NCBI GenBank assembly: GCA_018350325.1
Contig: JAEVLN010000033.1
Coordinates: forward strand, 372,001-436,000
Direction: 5' to 3'
Length of the DNA stretch: 64,000 bases
Source: Globodera rostochiensis
Taxonomy: Eukaryota; Nematoda; Chromadorea; Rhabditida; Heteroderidae
Each line of letters starts with the position of its first letter. The stretch's first letter is position 1. Shown one piece after another: positions 1-10,946 of the stretch. A program made the position numbers and the translations under genes. The notes under the pieces are model-generated. The model saw only the letters and a list, made by a program, of their open reading frames with translations. It had not been told where the DNA came from and made no database searches.

Positions 1-1568
1 TTGTTAAAGTAAGACTTTTAATTTAATTAGTCATATAATTATATATTCTATTTTTATTATCAGAGGTCCAAAAAACAATGTTGAGATTTCAAACAAAATT
101 TTAATAAATTAATAATCCCCACAGAAAAATAATATAATAGTTTTTTGATTAATTTTGTTATTAAAATTAATGCATTAAAATTAACCAACCATTTTGGTAA
201 AAATTTATAATATTTAAAATTTAAGATGTAAATTAGTAATTATTTGATTAAAGGTTTGTAAAAAAGAAGAACAATATAAAGCAAAAGGCAAAAATACGTT
301 TTAGACATATCAAATATTTCTCATAATTCAGTGGAGGCCATTGACAACATTTGACACTGAAAACAACTGAAAAAAAATTATTTGTTAATTAGGATTTAGA
401 GAGTAATATTAGAATGATAAACAAATATTTGGCTTACAATAAGAATTTATTATTAATGCTTAAAATTTTAATGGCAACATTATCTTTTAAATATCGCCAT
501 TTGAACTATTCTAAAAATTAGCTTCATAAAAGGACCAAATATCAACCATATAAAAGAGTGTTACATCAATATTGTTATTTAGATTTATAAAAAACTCTTA
601 AAAAACAAAAAAAAAAAATTGAAAACAAATAAATCTATTCATAAAACTGAAAAGAAGCGCCTGATCTGCTGAATGTGCTGGAATGTTGAAATCTGGACAA
701 ACGAGGCTGACTGACGGGCCGGGCAAGACAAATTATTTTTGACTATTGTTTAGACAGAATATTTTATATTGTTATTTCTATTGGATATATTATTTAAAAA
801 CATGATATTCTTTATTAAAATTCTAAAAATATTTTCAATAAAATATATTGACAAATTAAATACTACAAGTAATATTATATTTTTTGACGATCAAAAAAGT
901 AAACCAAGCAAAATTTTAAACAGATGACAACGACAAAATACAAAAAGTTAACAAAAAATATTAATAGGCCAACTACTTTAAAAAATATATTAAAATGTTG
1001 CAAAAAATATATAATGAAGCTCCGTATTTCTGATCGTTTCTTTCGCTGAATGTATGTATGATCGGACACAATATAGTCGGTTAGCGTATCACCAAATGCC
1101 GTTGTTTCTTAAGACGATGCTATTGTTTCATTTATCGTAATGTTTTTTTTCTGTTGCTGTCCCCTCGTCTTTGGCCATTTTTTCCGATTCCGCTGGAGAA
1201 TTTTAAGAAACTTGGTGGAAGACTTTTTTTCTTGTGCGACAAAACTACGAAATCACACAAAATTTATGAATGAAATGTAAGACTTTTCTTTAGCATTGCC
1301 TACAATTCTCCTATCCGTCAACCAATTTTTATCATCAATTAAATCTAAAAGTTGTTAAATGTCAATGACAGATTATGTTAATAGGGAACGAGCATCACAG
1401 TTGGTCAATTTTTGTCGACGGGTGATTCACAAATAAATGGTTAGAATGAATGAAAAATATTTGGATTACCCTTTCAACACATCATTTAAGCGTTTTGTTC
1501 AAAATTAATTGCTTATATCATTATTTGATTGTATTTAAAAATTTATTTTTATGTGATTGTTAACCAAA
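1..1568. other. AT-rich intergenic stretch
   Basis: No convincing coding exon, RNA gene or transposon seen. The less AT-rich patches near 650-730 and 1130-1230 are open for short distances on both strands, but none has a start plus splice context that can be defended. Confidence 0.5.
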
Positions 1569-2412
1569 ATGTTCGGTTGTGGCCTCCTTTTCATTCTCAT
1601 TATCAATCTTCCTATAAGTGATGGGTGGTTTTGGGTCGATGCCATTGATTGGATTGGAAAGAAAGTGAACGCTTTAGTTTAAAAATGTCAGTTTAAAACT
1701 GTTATTAAATACCAGTGGTGATGCCTGTTGTAGAATGGGGCTCCAGGTCTTCCGTTACCATCATTTCGAAATCATAAAAAGTGGAAATGTGAACTGGACG
1801 ACCTAAGGACTGTGCCGTTCCTTTGAATGTTTGTTTGTTTGTTGGCATCAATTTTGCAATATTTTTTATTTTTAAGACTACGACTTAGACTGAGGTGGTG
1901 TTGGCCTGACCTTTCTGGAGAAGTATCTATATGTTTTTGAAATTCGCATTTTTAAACACAAATTTAGCGAATGATCTCAACGAATGCTGTATTGAACATG
2001 ACGCGTATAAATAGAGGACTGTTTAGTTCTTATTGTACATTTTACATATTTTAGGTGCTGCAACCGAACTACAGATCCGTCTTTGACGTGCCGTTTTACA
2101 ATTGTTTGCGTGTGCTGTTTTTTAAATAATTTTATTATTACATTCATTTAAATTTTTGAATTCCAAACAAAACCAAAAGTTATTATGTAGAATGTGATGC
2201 CTTGGAATCTTGTCTGTTCTTCCGCGTTCAGTAGCTTTATTCTTGCCATGATACATTTGGCGCAATGGAGACCCTAAGCAGGTAATATTTCAATACTATT
2301 TTTTAATCCAATTTAAATGTTCCACCCAAAAACTGGCAGTTTCCGCAAATCGACGTGGCACCTAGGGTTTAAAATGCATTTTTATAGTGGGGGTCAACCC
2401 CGCCCTAAATAA
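1569..2412 (+). CDS. Putative secreted phospholipase A2-like protein (tentative six-exon model)
   Basis: Exon 1 (1569-1664) encodes a hydrophobic N-terminus, MFGCGLLFILIINLPISDG. An exon from about 1734 contains KKWKCELDD. The exon 1968-2004 encodes NECCIEHDA. A 50-bp GTATAA...TTTTAG intron then joins it to 2055-~2106, giving CCxxHDACC, which resembles the secretory PLA2 calcium-loop/active-site signature CCxxHDxC with its His-Asp pair. Later exons (2235-2281, CHDTFGAME with donor AG/GTAATA, and 2340-2412 to a TAA) keep phase and add cysteines. Known for the family: small Cys-rich, Ca-dependent lipid esterases, usually secreted. Weak points: the junction between the second and third exons is unresolved, the fourth exon end is approximate, and the usual Tyr after HDxC is Cys. 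It could be a diverged paralogue or a decaying copy. Confidence 0.4.
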
Positions 2413-2573
2413 TTTTAAATTTGCTATTTTAATTCCAAAATCATTCGTATGTACAACTTAAATAATGTTGAAATTTGCAAAATTAAATTAGAAAAAATCC
2501 TAAAAAAGTCTCAAATTTAATTGGGCGAATTGCATGCATTTGAAGCGATTCATTCAGTTTTTTTTGAGAAAAA

Positions 2574-2770
2574 ATGATGGGACTGTCGTACTTTGATATC
2601 GAAGATTTTGTATAACTATGCTTAGAGAAGCGAGCCAGTAAGAATGCGTTCGTGTCTTAGCTGGTGCCTTCTGGGATGAGACAAAAGAAAACCTATGGAA
2701 TGCCCTCATGATGAAAATTATTGCTTCGGCATTACATTGCTTGCGAGTGTTGATGAGATTCAAATATTTT
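2574..2770 (+). other. Possible isolated exon
   Basis: After an AG acceptor at about 2660 there is an open stretch reading GAFWDETKENLWNALMMKI, followed by a hydrophobic segment ending near 2757. An ATG at 2574 (MMGLSYFDIEDF) lies just upstream, but its phase does not join cleanly. The composition looks coding, but no family is recognised and no complete gene can be assembled. Confidence 0.2.
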
Positions 2771-2783
2771 GTTTCGACACGAA

Positions 2784-2863
2784 ACCCAATATTGATTGAT
2801 CTTACCCAATATTGATTGATTTAACCCATATTGATTGATTTTCGCCCAATATTGATTGATTTG
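2784..2863 (+). repeat. Short tandem repeat, ~20 bp x 4
   Basis: Four imperfect consecutive copies of a unit whose core is CCCAATATTGATTGAT, with 2-4 bp spacer changes between copies. Confidence 0.9.
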
Positions 2864-3354
2864 CAACCAAAACACTTCACTGATTTGATAAATACATTAT
2901 GCAAAAATTTTTCTGCATAAACTTACGGTCCCGAATCAAAATCGAACAAAATATATATCAATCGACTCCTCTCGGTCTGCAATGTAAGAATCCGCAAAAT
3001 TTTTTGTTGGGCAAGCATTCCCTGAAGAGTTACAGACCCGAGACTGAAGTGTCTTTTGACTGGGGCTCAGTTGTCCACTTATTAAAAAATGGGAAAAATC
3101 TTTCAACAGTACGAATTTGTCGATTGAAATAAAAATTGGGAATTTAAATCCGTTTTTGAACCGGTTTAAAATTTTGAAAATTAAGGAAAAAACGACTTTT
3201 AAGTAGCAGCCAAAGTACCGCACACTCGACTATTTTTCAGAATTTTTAATTTGGTCAAAATTGTCACTAATCCAAGCCCAAATTAACTAACATTCAACCA
3301 AAAAATTTAGTTTTTGAAAAAAACCCAAATAATTTTCGTTTTCGACCCAACCAA

Positions 3355-4582
3355 TCAGCGGATCAATCGTTTGGTGTCGCCGGCGGGCAACACAAAATTG
3401 CCCATGGAACCAGTGTACCCGCGGTCAAGGTCATTGTCCGGGTCGGGCCCATCGTTTTGATGAGAACATTTGCTGTGATTAACCGTATACCGTAAATGGC
3501 TTTTGAAATGTGATTTGCATTTTATAATTTACAAACAAATTTTTGACAAAACAAAAGGTTGCAGCCAATTATTCAGTATAATCATTCGTAATTAAGAATT
3601 GTGTAGACAGTAAGTGAATCAGCCAATGATACCGTTTCCTTGGCCATACGGTATCTGACAAACGTCCCCACCCTGCAGGTCAGCAAAATTGCATTCGTAC
3701 AACGCCCAATGGTCGGTCATGAACAGGCACATTTGGCCGTTGAGCGATCGCGCAAAATGGTCCGGTCTGTTGTACATATTGCTCCACAACGTGCCAATTC
3801 TGTAACATGTGTGGTTTTAATTAATATCTAAATAAAAATCCCAAAAACTATTTTCGCAATAATAATTCTTCTAAGTTTTATGTATATTCGGCCTTGGATC
3901 AAAAGGATTTGTGGGTGGAAACGCGAAAGTGCTGGCAGGACGTCCGTCGCCCCACATGCATTGGTAGCAGCCAAACGGATTGGCAAATTGGCACCGGCAC
4001 ATCATTCCAAGCCTAAATTTTAAAAATTAAAGCCATCATTATGACATCACAATATTTCTTTTACCAAAATGAACGATTTGTTGCGCCCGTTCCAGTTCTG
4101 TAGGGCTGTATTGCGTTCATGATCTAAAATATTTATTTTTGAAATCTTGTATTTTAAAATCATAATTCAAAGTAATTAAATTTTTTCAATAATATAAAAT
4201 AGATAAATAAAAATACAAAAATATTTACATAATAAACATCTTCCAAACTTTTCGGGCTGAACAATGTGCCGCCCATTCGTCTGCACATATTTTCTGTACA
4301 CCAATTCATCGTGCCGGGCAAAACGTAATAGGTGGAGCATGAATAACCGTTGTAACCGGACGAACAATGGAAAAGGCTCAAAATTATTAAAATCAAATTA
4401 AATTACAATAATTATAATAATAATAAATATTTTAACCCCTGGTTCATAAATTGTCGTTTTTGACGCGCGTGGACTGTTGTGTTGTTCAACAAAGTTCCTC
4501 CGTTCGGGTATAAATCGACGTCATTTTGTTGTGTTTGGACTTTTGGAAAAGATATAAGCAAACAATAAAATAAAATAAACAT
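3355..4582 (-). CDS. Secreted C-type-lectin-like protein
   Basis: Six exons on the minus strand: 4582-4437, 4376-4229, 4123-4065, 4012-3893, 3799-3650, 3472-3355. All phases join, giving 246 residues and a TGA stop. Residues 1-18 (MFILFYCLLISFPKVQTQ) form a signal peptide. A RQKR site lies near residue 42. The lectin-like region follows: MNWCTENMCRRMGGTLFSP, then RSFWLGMMCRC, CMWGDGRPA, and CLFMTDHWALYEC...DVC, matching the usual C-type-lectin order (C, WLG, W/DG, C, W, C, C). The calcium-site EPN/QPD and WND motifs are not evident, so carbohydrate binding is uncertain. The ATG follows a likely acceptor (CTATAG). Four introns are GT-AG; intron 4 uses a GC donor (AAG/GCCGAA). Nematodes secrete many such proteins, often with immune or host-contact roles; any such role here is inference. 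Confidence 0.72.
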
Positions 4583-5029
4583 CTATAGATATATTAATTA
4601 CAAAAATTATTCCAAAAATTTTGGGTTTTTTTATCGTTGAATAGTAAAGGTGTTGCGAATAGCCACTTTTGTTTTGATTTAATTTTATTTTTATTTATTT
4701 TTTCTTGAGCTTGCCGGATTATGTGATGCCCTGGATACGGGGATAGCTTAAAAACATCCGCATATACTTAATATTTATCCGCTCGGATAACAAATTTTTT
4801 GTTAATAGTTACAATTTGAGTCGCAATTTTTATGCCCTAAAAATGTTAAAATATAACACTAAAACCCTCAAAAATATGACCTAAAAAGTGCAGGGGGTGT
4901 AAGTTTGTCATTCATCATTAACAATATCACAATTTATTATTTTTACTAAAAATTAATAAATTCACCGCATTCAATGAAATCTTTCAAAAATGTCAGACAG
5001 TTTTAGCGGTGTATTTTTATGGAAGAGAC

Positions 5030-5030
<1 letters not shown>

Positions 5031-5072
<42 letters not shown>
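5031..5072 (+). repeat. (GTT)n microsatellite
   Basis: About fourteen perfect GTT triplets in a row in AT-rich non-coding DNA. Confidence 0.97.
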
Positions 5073-5073
<1 letters not shown>

Positions 5074-5894
5074 TAGCATCTAATTAATGTAAGCTTTGGA
5101 ATGTAAATATCAAAAAACGGACGTGCTTTATTATAAAAAAATATATGTACTTTTAAATATCATTGTCGGATTATCTGACGTCCAAGTGGAGAGGAAATTT
5201 TAAAAATTTTTAGTCCAATGTACGAAAACTAGAGTAAATTTTTATGAACTAACTTTAAAATACAAAAATCATAAAGGCATTAAATTCCTAAATTTTAAAA
5301 TCATTAAATTCCAAAATTTTTAAAATCATTAAATTCCAAAAAGTCCAAAATAAATAGTTTTTCCACGAAAACATAAGTTAGTGCCACTTTTAGTGCCTAT
5401 AAATGCCTACTACAATGTTTTTGCGTGTTAGTGCCTATTTTGCCATTTTTGTATTTTATGAATGCACAAAAAATGCACTTCTAAAACCCGAAATTTTCAA
5501 ACCATCCTCAGTTTGAGATTAGACTTGTTTCGTTTAAATTAATAAAATGATTATTTGGTTAATTTCTTAAAGATAATTTAAATTCTTTATTCAAAAATTT
5601 TTCTTAGTGAAGCCAAATTGTTTTTTTATTTTTCCAAATTCAATGATTAAATTTCCTCAAAATTTTTCAAAAATAGCAAAAATGGGCAAGATTTTCCTAA
5701 AGTAGTAACAAGAGAAATAAAAAATTTATATATACATAAGTAAATTAAAGGTAAAATAAGCAGAATTTTAAATATTTTCATTTTTTGTGGTAGAATTGGG
5801 CTCTAGAAGCTCCAACCAAAGCTAAAAACCCTATTTATGGCATTTATACGCTGTGCCAATTGCTAAAAAATTTTTATGGCTTTTGTGAAGAAAT

Positions 5895-6180
5895 TTTTTG
5901 CTAAATGCCAAAATATGACCTAAAATATGCACATAAATAACGAAATATGCACATAAATCGCGATGCAAAAATATTCAGATATGCACATGGAAATGCGTTC
6001 TAGAAGCTTCAAAGCAAGTTGAAAACACGTTTTTCGTGCGTTTCAGACCGTTCCCAGTTCAGGAAAAAATATGCTTGTGCATATAAATCCTAACCCTACA
6101 CATAACCTCTATAATCAGGACTTAAGCTGTTACAACTTTTATTCAATTGGAGAGCATTTTGGGTGGTTCTGATTATTTGA
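5895..6180 (+). repeat. Dispersed repeat family, copy 1
   Basis: Starts with a run of ATATGCACATAAAT-type words, then GCGTTCTAGAAGCTTCAAAG, then CGTGCGTTTCAGACCGTTCC, then a TATAAATCCTAACCCT segment. The same blocks in the same order recur at about 7350-7545 and, as the right half only, at about 43190-43335. A fragment with the ATATGCC words lies at 10485-10560. Confidence 0.85.
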
Positions 6181-6649
6181 AAGGCACGGCGGAATCACGT
6201 GGACAGGGACACACGGGTAGCTGTTTAATGAAGCGAGAACAGCGGTGAATGGCCTCGAACTAATGCAGCGTTTTCGCCATTCTTGGAGAGAAATATGATT
6301 AAAAAGTACATTTCATGCTAAAAATAAAGATTTTACTGCATTTTTGAACATTTTGTATTTGTAAAATGTCCTTTTTTCGGACCTCAGAATCTTTTTTTTA
6401 CCCTTGATGTCCTTTTTTTGAAAATTTTCGATACGAATCCTGATTTAAGCTAATATCAATATTCAAAATTAAAAATGATCCCACATTTCTGCCTTTTTTA
6501 TTGGGTAAATATTTGGCATTGTACGGCCTTCAAAAATTGCAACTTAATTTTTAAAAACAAAAACAAAATTCATTTTCTTAATCAAAAGCATATGTATTTA
6601 ATTTTGTTTTCAGTTAATTTTTAAATAAATTGACCGTACTTTGTTTCTG

Positions 6650-6960
6650 GGGAGAAATGGGAAGGCAGAGACGCAGAGTTGTAAGGTCGGGAGAGAAAAA
6701 GAAGCAAAGAAAAGAGGAGCGAGAAAGTGCAGAGAGAGAAGCCGAGAAAGTGAAAGAAAGAAAAAGGCAAGAGCGTTAGAGAAAAGCGCTGTGGCGCACG
6801 CGTAGCTGAGTACGACACTCGCTGCTCTTTTGTGGTGTACTCTGTCCATTAGCGTGGGAGTGAAAGAAAGAAGAAAGAGTAAAGGAAGAATTGGCAAGAG
6901 AAAGAGAGAAAGGAGGGAGTAAAATTGAACAGAGAAAAAGAGAATAAGAGAAAATTTACA
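6650..6960 (+). repeat. Polypurine (GA-rich) tract
   Basis: About 300 bp in which the plus strand is dominated by GAGA/GAAA words (for example GAGAAAGTGCAGAGAGAGAAG). The open frames on the minus strand are Leu/Phe/Ser-rich products of this bias and are not believed. Such tracts can adopt triplex (H-DNA) structure. Confidence 0.8.
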
Positions 6961-7349
6961 TTTTTATCAGCGCACGTCCCAAAAACCCAACAAAAATCGT
7001 CAAGAACACCCAAAAAGCAGCAGGAACAGCCAAAAGCATCAAAAAGCATCAAAGCATCATTTTAAGATTTTAGAATTATTGTTTTGCAAAAAAAAACATC
7101 AAAATGATGCTATGGATTAAAGTAATTAAACTTAGAATTTATGTCTAAAAAATTATTTTTTAGATAATTATTTAGGTAATATGTAGACAAAATTTTTAGA
7201 GCAAAATTATTTGTGTCATTCAAACACAAAAAAAGTCTAAATTATTTAATCTTTTTTAATTCCTCGGAATGTTTGCCACGCGTCCTCTTTTACGCGGCGA
7301 TTAAGAAAAATGAAATAAAATCAAATTTTTCTTGCCAAGATCACTAATT

Positions 7350-7545
7350 TTTTGCAAAATGCCAAAATATGACATAAAATATGCAAATAAATAACGAAAT
7401 ATGCACATAGATCTCGATGCAAAAATATGCAAATATGCACATAGAAATGCGTTCTAGAAGCTTCAAAGCAACGTTTTTCGTGCGTTTCAGACCGTTCCCA
7501 GTTCAAGAAATAGATATGCATGTGCATATAAATCCCCGCCCTAAT
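7350..7545 (+). repeat. Dispersed repeat family, copy 2
   Basis: Diverged copy of the repeat at 5895-6180, with the ATATGCACAT words, GCGTTCTAGAAGCTTCAAAG and CGTGCGTTTCAGACCGTTCC in the same order. It lacks the short GTTGAAAACA link found in the other copies. Confidence 0.85.
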
Positions 7546-7985
7546 GATTATAATTTTTATCATTACCTAAAAAATTTTAAAAGCTGGATCAATCTTGACC
7601 AAATTGTTTAGGGTGGAAAAGCATAACAATTGATCGACCCATTATCACATTTATGTATCATAACGCAGAGTTTTATTTATCTTTTCCCTTATTTTTTGGG
7701 TCAACATTTTACTCGAATCCAATAAAACATTTAAAATGAGCTTTTAATTAAAATTAAATTTTTTTATGTTAAGCCTAAAAATTCTTTGTTTTCTATCTTA
7801 ACGTCTTGTGGCTTTGTGATTTCCATTATACGACAAAATCAAACTCGCAAAAAATGTTAAAAATATCGAAATTTATTTTTTATTCGTGAATATTTCCAAA
7901 AATCTCTGCCTGCAATGGTTTGGGCTATCACTTGTAAACTTAGGAGCACATCACAAAATTTAGCACGGCATCGTCTTTAGCGAGT

Positions 7986-8769
7986 TCATCCAATCGGGTT
8001 CGCCATTGGAATCATGCCGGGATTGAGCATTGGGTTCATGCCAGGATTGAGCATTGGATTCATCAATGCCGGGTTTGTCATCATTGGGTTCATGCCGGGA
8101 TTGAGCATTGGGTTCATGCCGCGATTGAGCATGGGGTTTATGCCGAGATTGAGCATTGGATTCATCAGTGCCGGGTTTGTCATCATTGGATTCATGCCGG
8201 AATTGAGCATTGGATTCATCAATGCCGGGTTTGTCATCATTGGATTCATGCCGGGATTGAGAATTGGGTTCATGCCGGGATTGAGCATTGGATTCATGCC
8301 GGGATTGAGCATTGGGTTCATGTCGGGATTGAGCATTGGGTTCATGCCGGGATTGAGCATTGGATCCATCAGTGCCGGGTTTGTCATCATTGGATTCATG
8401 CCGAGATTAAGCATTGGATTCATCAGTGCAGGGTTCGTCATCATTGGATTTCCGTACGGGTTTACTTGGGGCACAAATGGCAGCAAACCTTCTAAAAATA
8501 AAAAAATTATATGCCTTTTAAAATTTAAAATTCGAAATTTTACGAAACAATCGCTTCTTTATCTCGGCACTGTTCAAGCTTTTGTTGCTCAATTCTTTGG
8601 CAGCAGGGAATTCCCAAGAAGAAATTGGGGTGGCAATTCCTCCATTGGCATTTTGTTCCTTTTCACTCGATGTTTTGTCTCCTCCGCTTGGAAATTGCGA
8701 AATTGGATTGGCTGATGCCGTGAAAAATAATGTGCAAAGCAACAAAATAATCATCTCTTTCAATGCCAT
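7986..8769 (-). CDS. Secreted NPGMNPM-repeat protein (smaller paralogue)
   Basis: Two exons, 8769-8544 and 8491-7986, joined by a short GTAAAA...TTTTTAG intron in phase 1; 243 residues. The N-terminus MALKEMIILLLCTLFFTASA is a signal peptide. A Ser/Lys/Glu linker follows, containing ATPISSWEFPAAKEL, and then QGLLPFVPQVNPYGNPM. The rest is about twenty short repeats of NPGMNPML and MMTNPALMNPML type, ending NPIG-stop. The larger gene at 37748-39530 has the same plan: same intron phase at the same place, a near-identical PISSW(E/Q)FP block and the same NPIG end. The ATG lies one base after a TTTTTTAG acceptor, a likely spliced-leader site. A TATAAAAG lies about 80 bp upstream. No known family is recognised. 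It is low in Cys and Pro/Asn/Met-rich, which suggests an extended structural or secreted repeat protein. Confidence 0.8.
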
Positions 8770-9727
8770 TCTAAAAAATGTTCAGTTATTTGCGAGTTCT
8801 CGGGGATAACATCTAAATTTGATAATTTTTAGTTTTTTGTCCTCAAAATTCAAACTTTTATAGTATTTATGGTTAATAAAATGATTTTATGTGTTTATTT
8901 ATATACTCTTAGACAACCATTGTGAATGCTTTTTTAATCTGCATAGTTGTGGAGCAAAACATTTGCACATTATTTGTGTATATAATATCAATATGCTTTT
9001 CAATTGTTGCAAAATGCGAGGGAAATGGGAAAAATCATTCTTCAAAATGCATGGAGGCACACAATTTTCTCATTCATATACACAAACCACTTTTTACATT
9101 TGTGTGATGGAAAGATTGTAATTGGTTTTTTTCATAATTTTTTGACTAATAATTTTAACATTTTATGGGTTTAATGTCAGTGAAATGGAATTTTGTGAAC
9201 TTTTTTGGTTTTTATAATGTTAAAAGTGAAATTGTTCGTCGTGAAAATAATTTCTACATTTTAACGCTTGTTTGTAAAAAATGTGCCATTTCGATTTGTA
9301 AATTTTTGCTGCCTATTTTACTTTATAACCTTTTTTATAATATTTAAAGCGACTATTTCGCTATATTTGTGCCTAAAATTTTATGGCTAACTGGGATTTA
9401 AGCTATTCACTATAAAGAAAAAGGAATTAAACGATGCATATTTAAATTTATATTAAAATAGTGTTTTTTTCAACGGCTGACCATCAACTCCTTATATTTT
9501 TAAAGATCAGACAAGAGTCATATTTTGAATGTCTAAAACTATTTTAATTTTAAATCCCCCTAAAAACAACATTAATTTTGCATCTTTTTGGGCGAAAAGT
9601 TAAAATGTGTTATTTTCTTTGGCCGATTTGGTACGAATTTAAAAGTTTTACCAATTCAAGAACCATGTAAATGCTTGCCGCGAACTAATGTCATTTTTGT
9701 GCTCAGCACAGCAAAAAAGGTCGGAGT

Positions 9728-9860
9728 ACCGTATTTCCTCTTTTAGTAGCCCCCCCCCCTCCATTTAAACCCCCCCCCCCCCCTCCATTTAAAGCCTCCC
9801 TCCACCCCTTGAGGGGTGGTTGAAAAATAGAGCCCCTCCCCCCCCTCCACTTAAAGTCGC
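9728..9860 (+). repeat. C-rich dispersed repeat beginning ACCGTATTTCCT
   Basis: ACCGTATTTCCT followed by TAG, runs of 10-14 C with CTCCATTTAAA spacers, and GGTTGAAAAATAGAGCCCCT. An inverted, diverged relative lies at 52660-52730 (GGTTGAAAAATAGAACTTCC ... AGGAAATACGGTAT). The minus strand has G runs able to form quadruplexes. Confidence 0.75.
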
Positions 9861-10290
9861 CCTTCCAATTGTAGCCCCCCATCCAAAGTCCCGGGCATAA
9901 AATTTTTTCCTTCTGCAAATTTGAAATAACTCAATGGTTAGTTTTATTCGAAACTAAATTAAAATACCTTAACAAAAAGCATAACTCGTTTTGGTATTTA
10001 AAAGTAACAGAAATCCGCTTTTTTGAAAAAATTCCTGGTACTTACCTAGCTGGATTTTATGCGTATTTATATATTATTGGCATAAGTAAATTAAGCTTTT
10101 TTAGATGAAAAACTCAAATAGCGTTTTTTTTTGAAACAATTCTATAAACATATTACATATTATGTATGAGATGAGAGGGAACAAAATTGATGAAAAAATT
10201 TCGTACAATTCAAAAATGGAAAAACAAAAACGCAACATAATTGCAACACAATAAATTTAGTAAAGCAAATGATTTTCGATGGATGTTAAG

Positions 10291-10399
10291 TAGGGTTGGA
10301 CAAGAACTGGTATCCGGAACCTGGACCGGTACCCCGGTGTCCAGGATCCGGGATACCCGGTATCCGGGGGTTGGATCCAGGCCAGGTTAAGCATCTCTA
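10291..10399 (+). mobile_element. Probable degenerate hAT-type mini-element with GGTATCCGG words
   Basis: Begins TAGGGTTGGACA and ends with the complement of TAGAGATGCTTA, both in the style of hAT ends. The interior is packed with overlapping GGTATCC/GGATCC/CCGG words. The flanking 8-mers (ATGTTAAG and ATGGTGGT) do not match well, so the target duplication is eroded or the boundaries are off. Confidence 0.4.
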
Positions 10400-10946
10400 A
10401 TGGTGGTATTTTTTCGGAGAGAATTTTCTTGTTTGATGGTGTTTTAGCGCTAGTAAAATTTGTAAATTAGGGATCGGATCGATATGCTCCAAAAATGGCC
10501 TGCGCATATATACGATCCAAAAAAGGCCAAAATATGCCAAAAATGCCGAAATATGCTTTGGATTGAGAGATGTGAAGGTTATGAAAAGGCTTGTTTGTTA
10601 TGTTAAGGATCCAATTGACTATAAAATCTTTATTTTTTTATACCCTGTCCTTTATTTTTACTTTGGACTTATGACAACCCTGCTGTAAACTCTTATTTTA
10701 AAAAATTAGAATGTTTTTTTAAGAAATTCCGTTCGGTTTTTTGCTTCAATTAAATAAATTCCACTAGGCCATCATTTATGCGACATTAAATTTTACTATT
10801 GATTAATTGTGATGGGTTATGCACAGGATATGGTTGTTACAAATTGGGATGGAGAGAGATCATAATTATTATGATATTACGACACGCTGTTTTTGGCCGA
10901 AACTTTTGTGGCCATTCAAAATTTGTCAAAAAAAAACGTTTAAATG

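Larger units (their letters stand above)
4583..7985. other. Gene-free region with simple and dispersed repeats
   Basis: AT-rich sequence with no supported gene. It holds a GTT microsatellite, two copies of a dispersed repeat and a purine-biased tract, listed separately. The remainder is unremarkable low-complexity DNA. Confidence 0.5.
8770..10946. other. Intergenic region
   Basis: A short hydrophobic open frame at 8922-9107 contains a CEGNGKN...KC motif but starts with GTG and has no clear splice signals, so it is not called. C-rich and GGTATCC-word repeats are listed separately. Confidence 0.4.

Noticed and set aside
2899..3223. Overlapping frames of 77 (+) and 95 (-) codons downstream of the lectin-like gene
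   Set aside because: Neither shows a domain, start context or exon partner.
6610..7052. Minus-strand Leu/Phe/Ser-rich frames
   Set aside because: Products of the polypurine tract, with no conserved features or splice context.
8014..8715. 233-codon plus-strand frame with PGLSIGFM repeats
   Set aside because: Mirror image of the minus-strand repeat gene at 7986-8769. No signal peptide, and it crosses that gene's intron.
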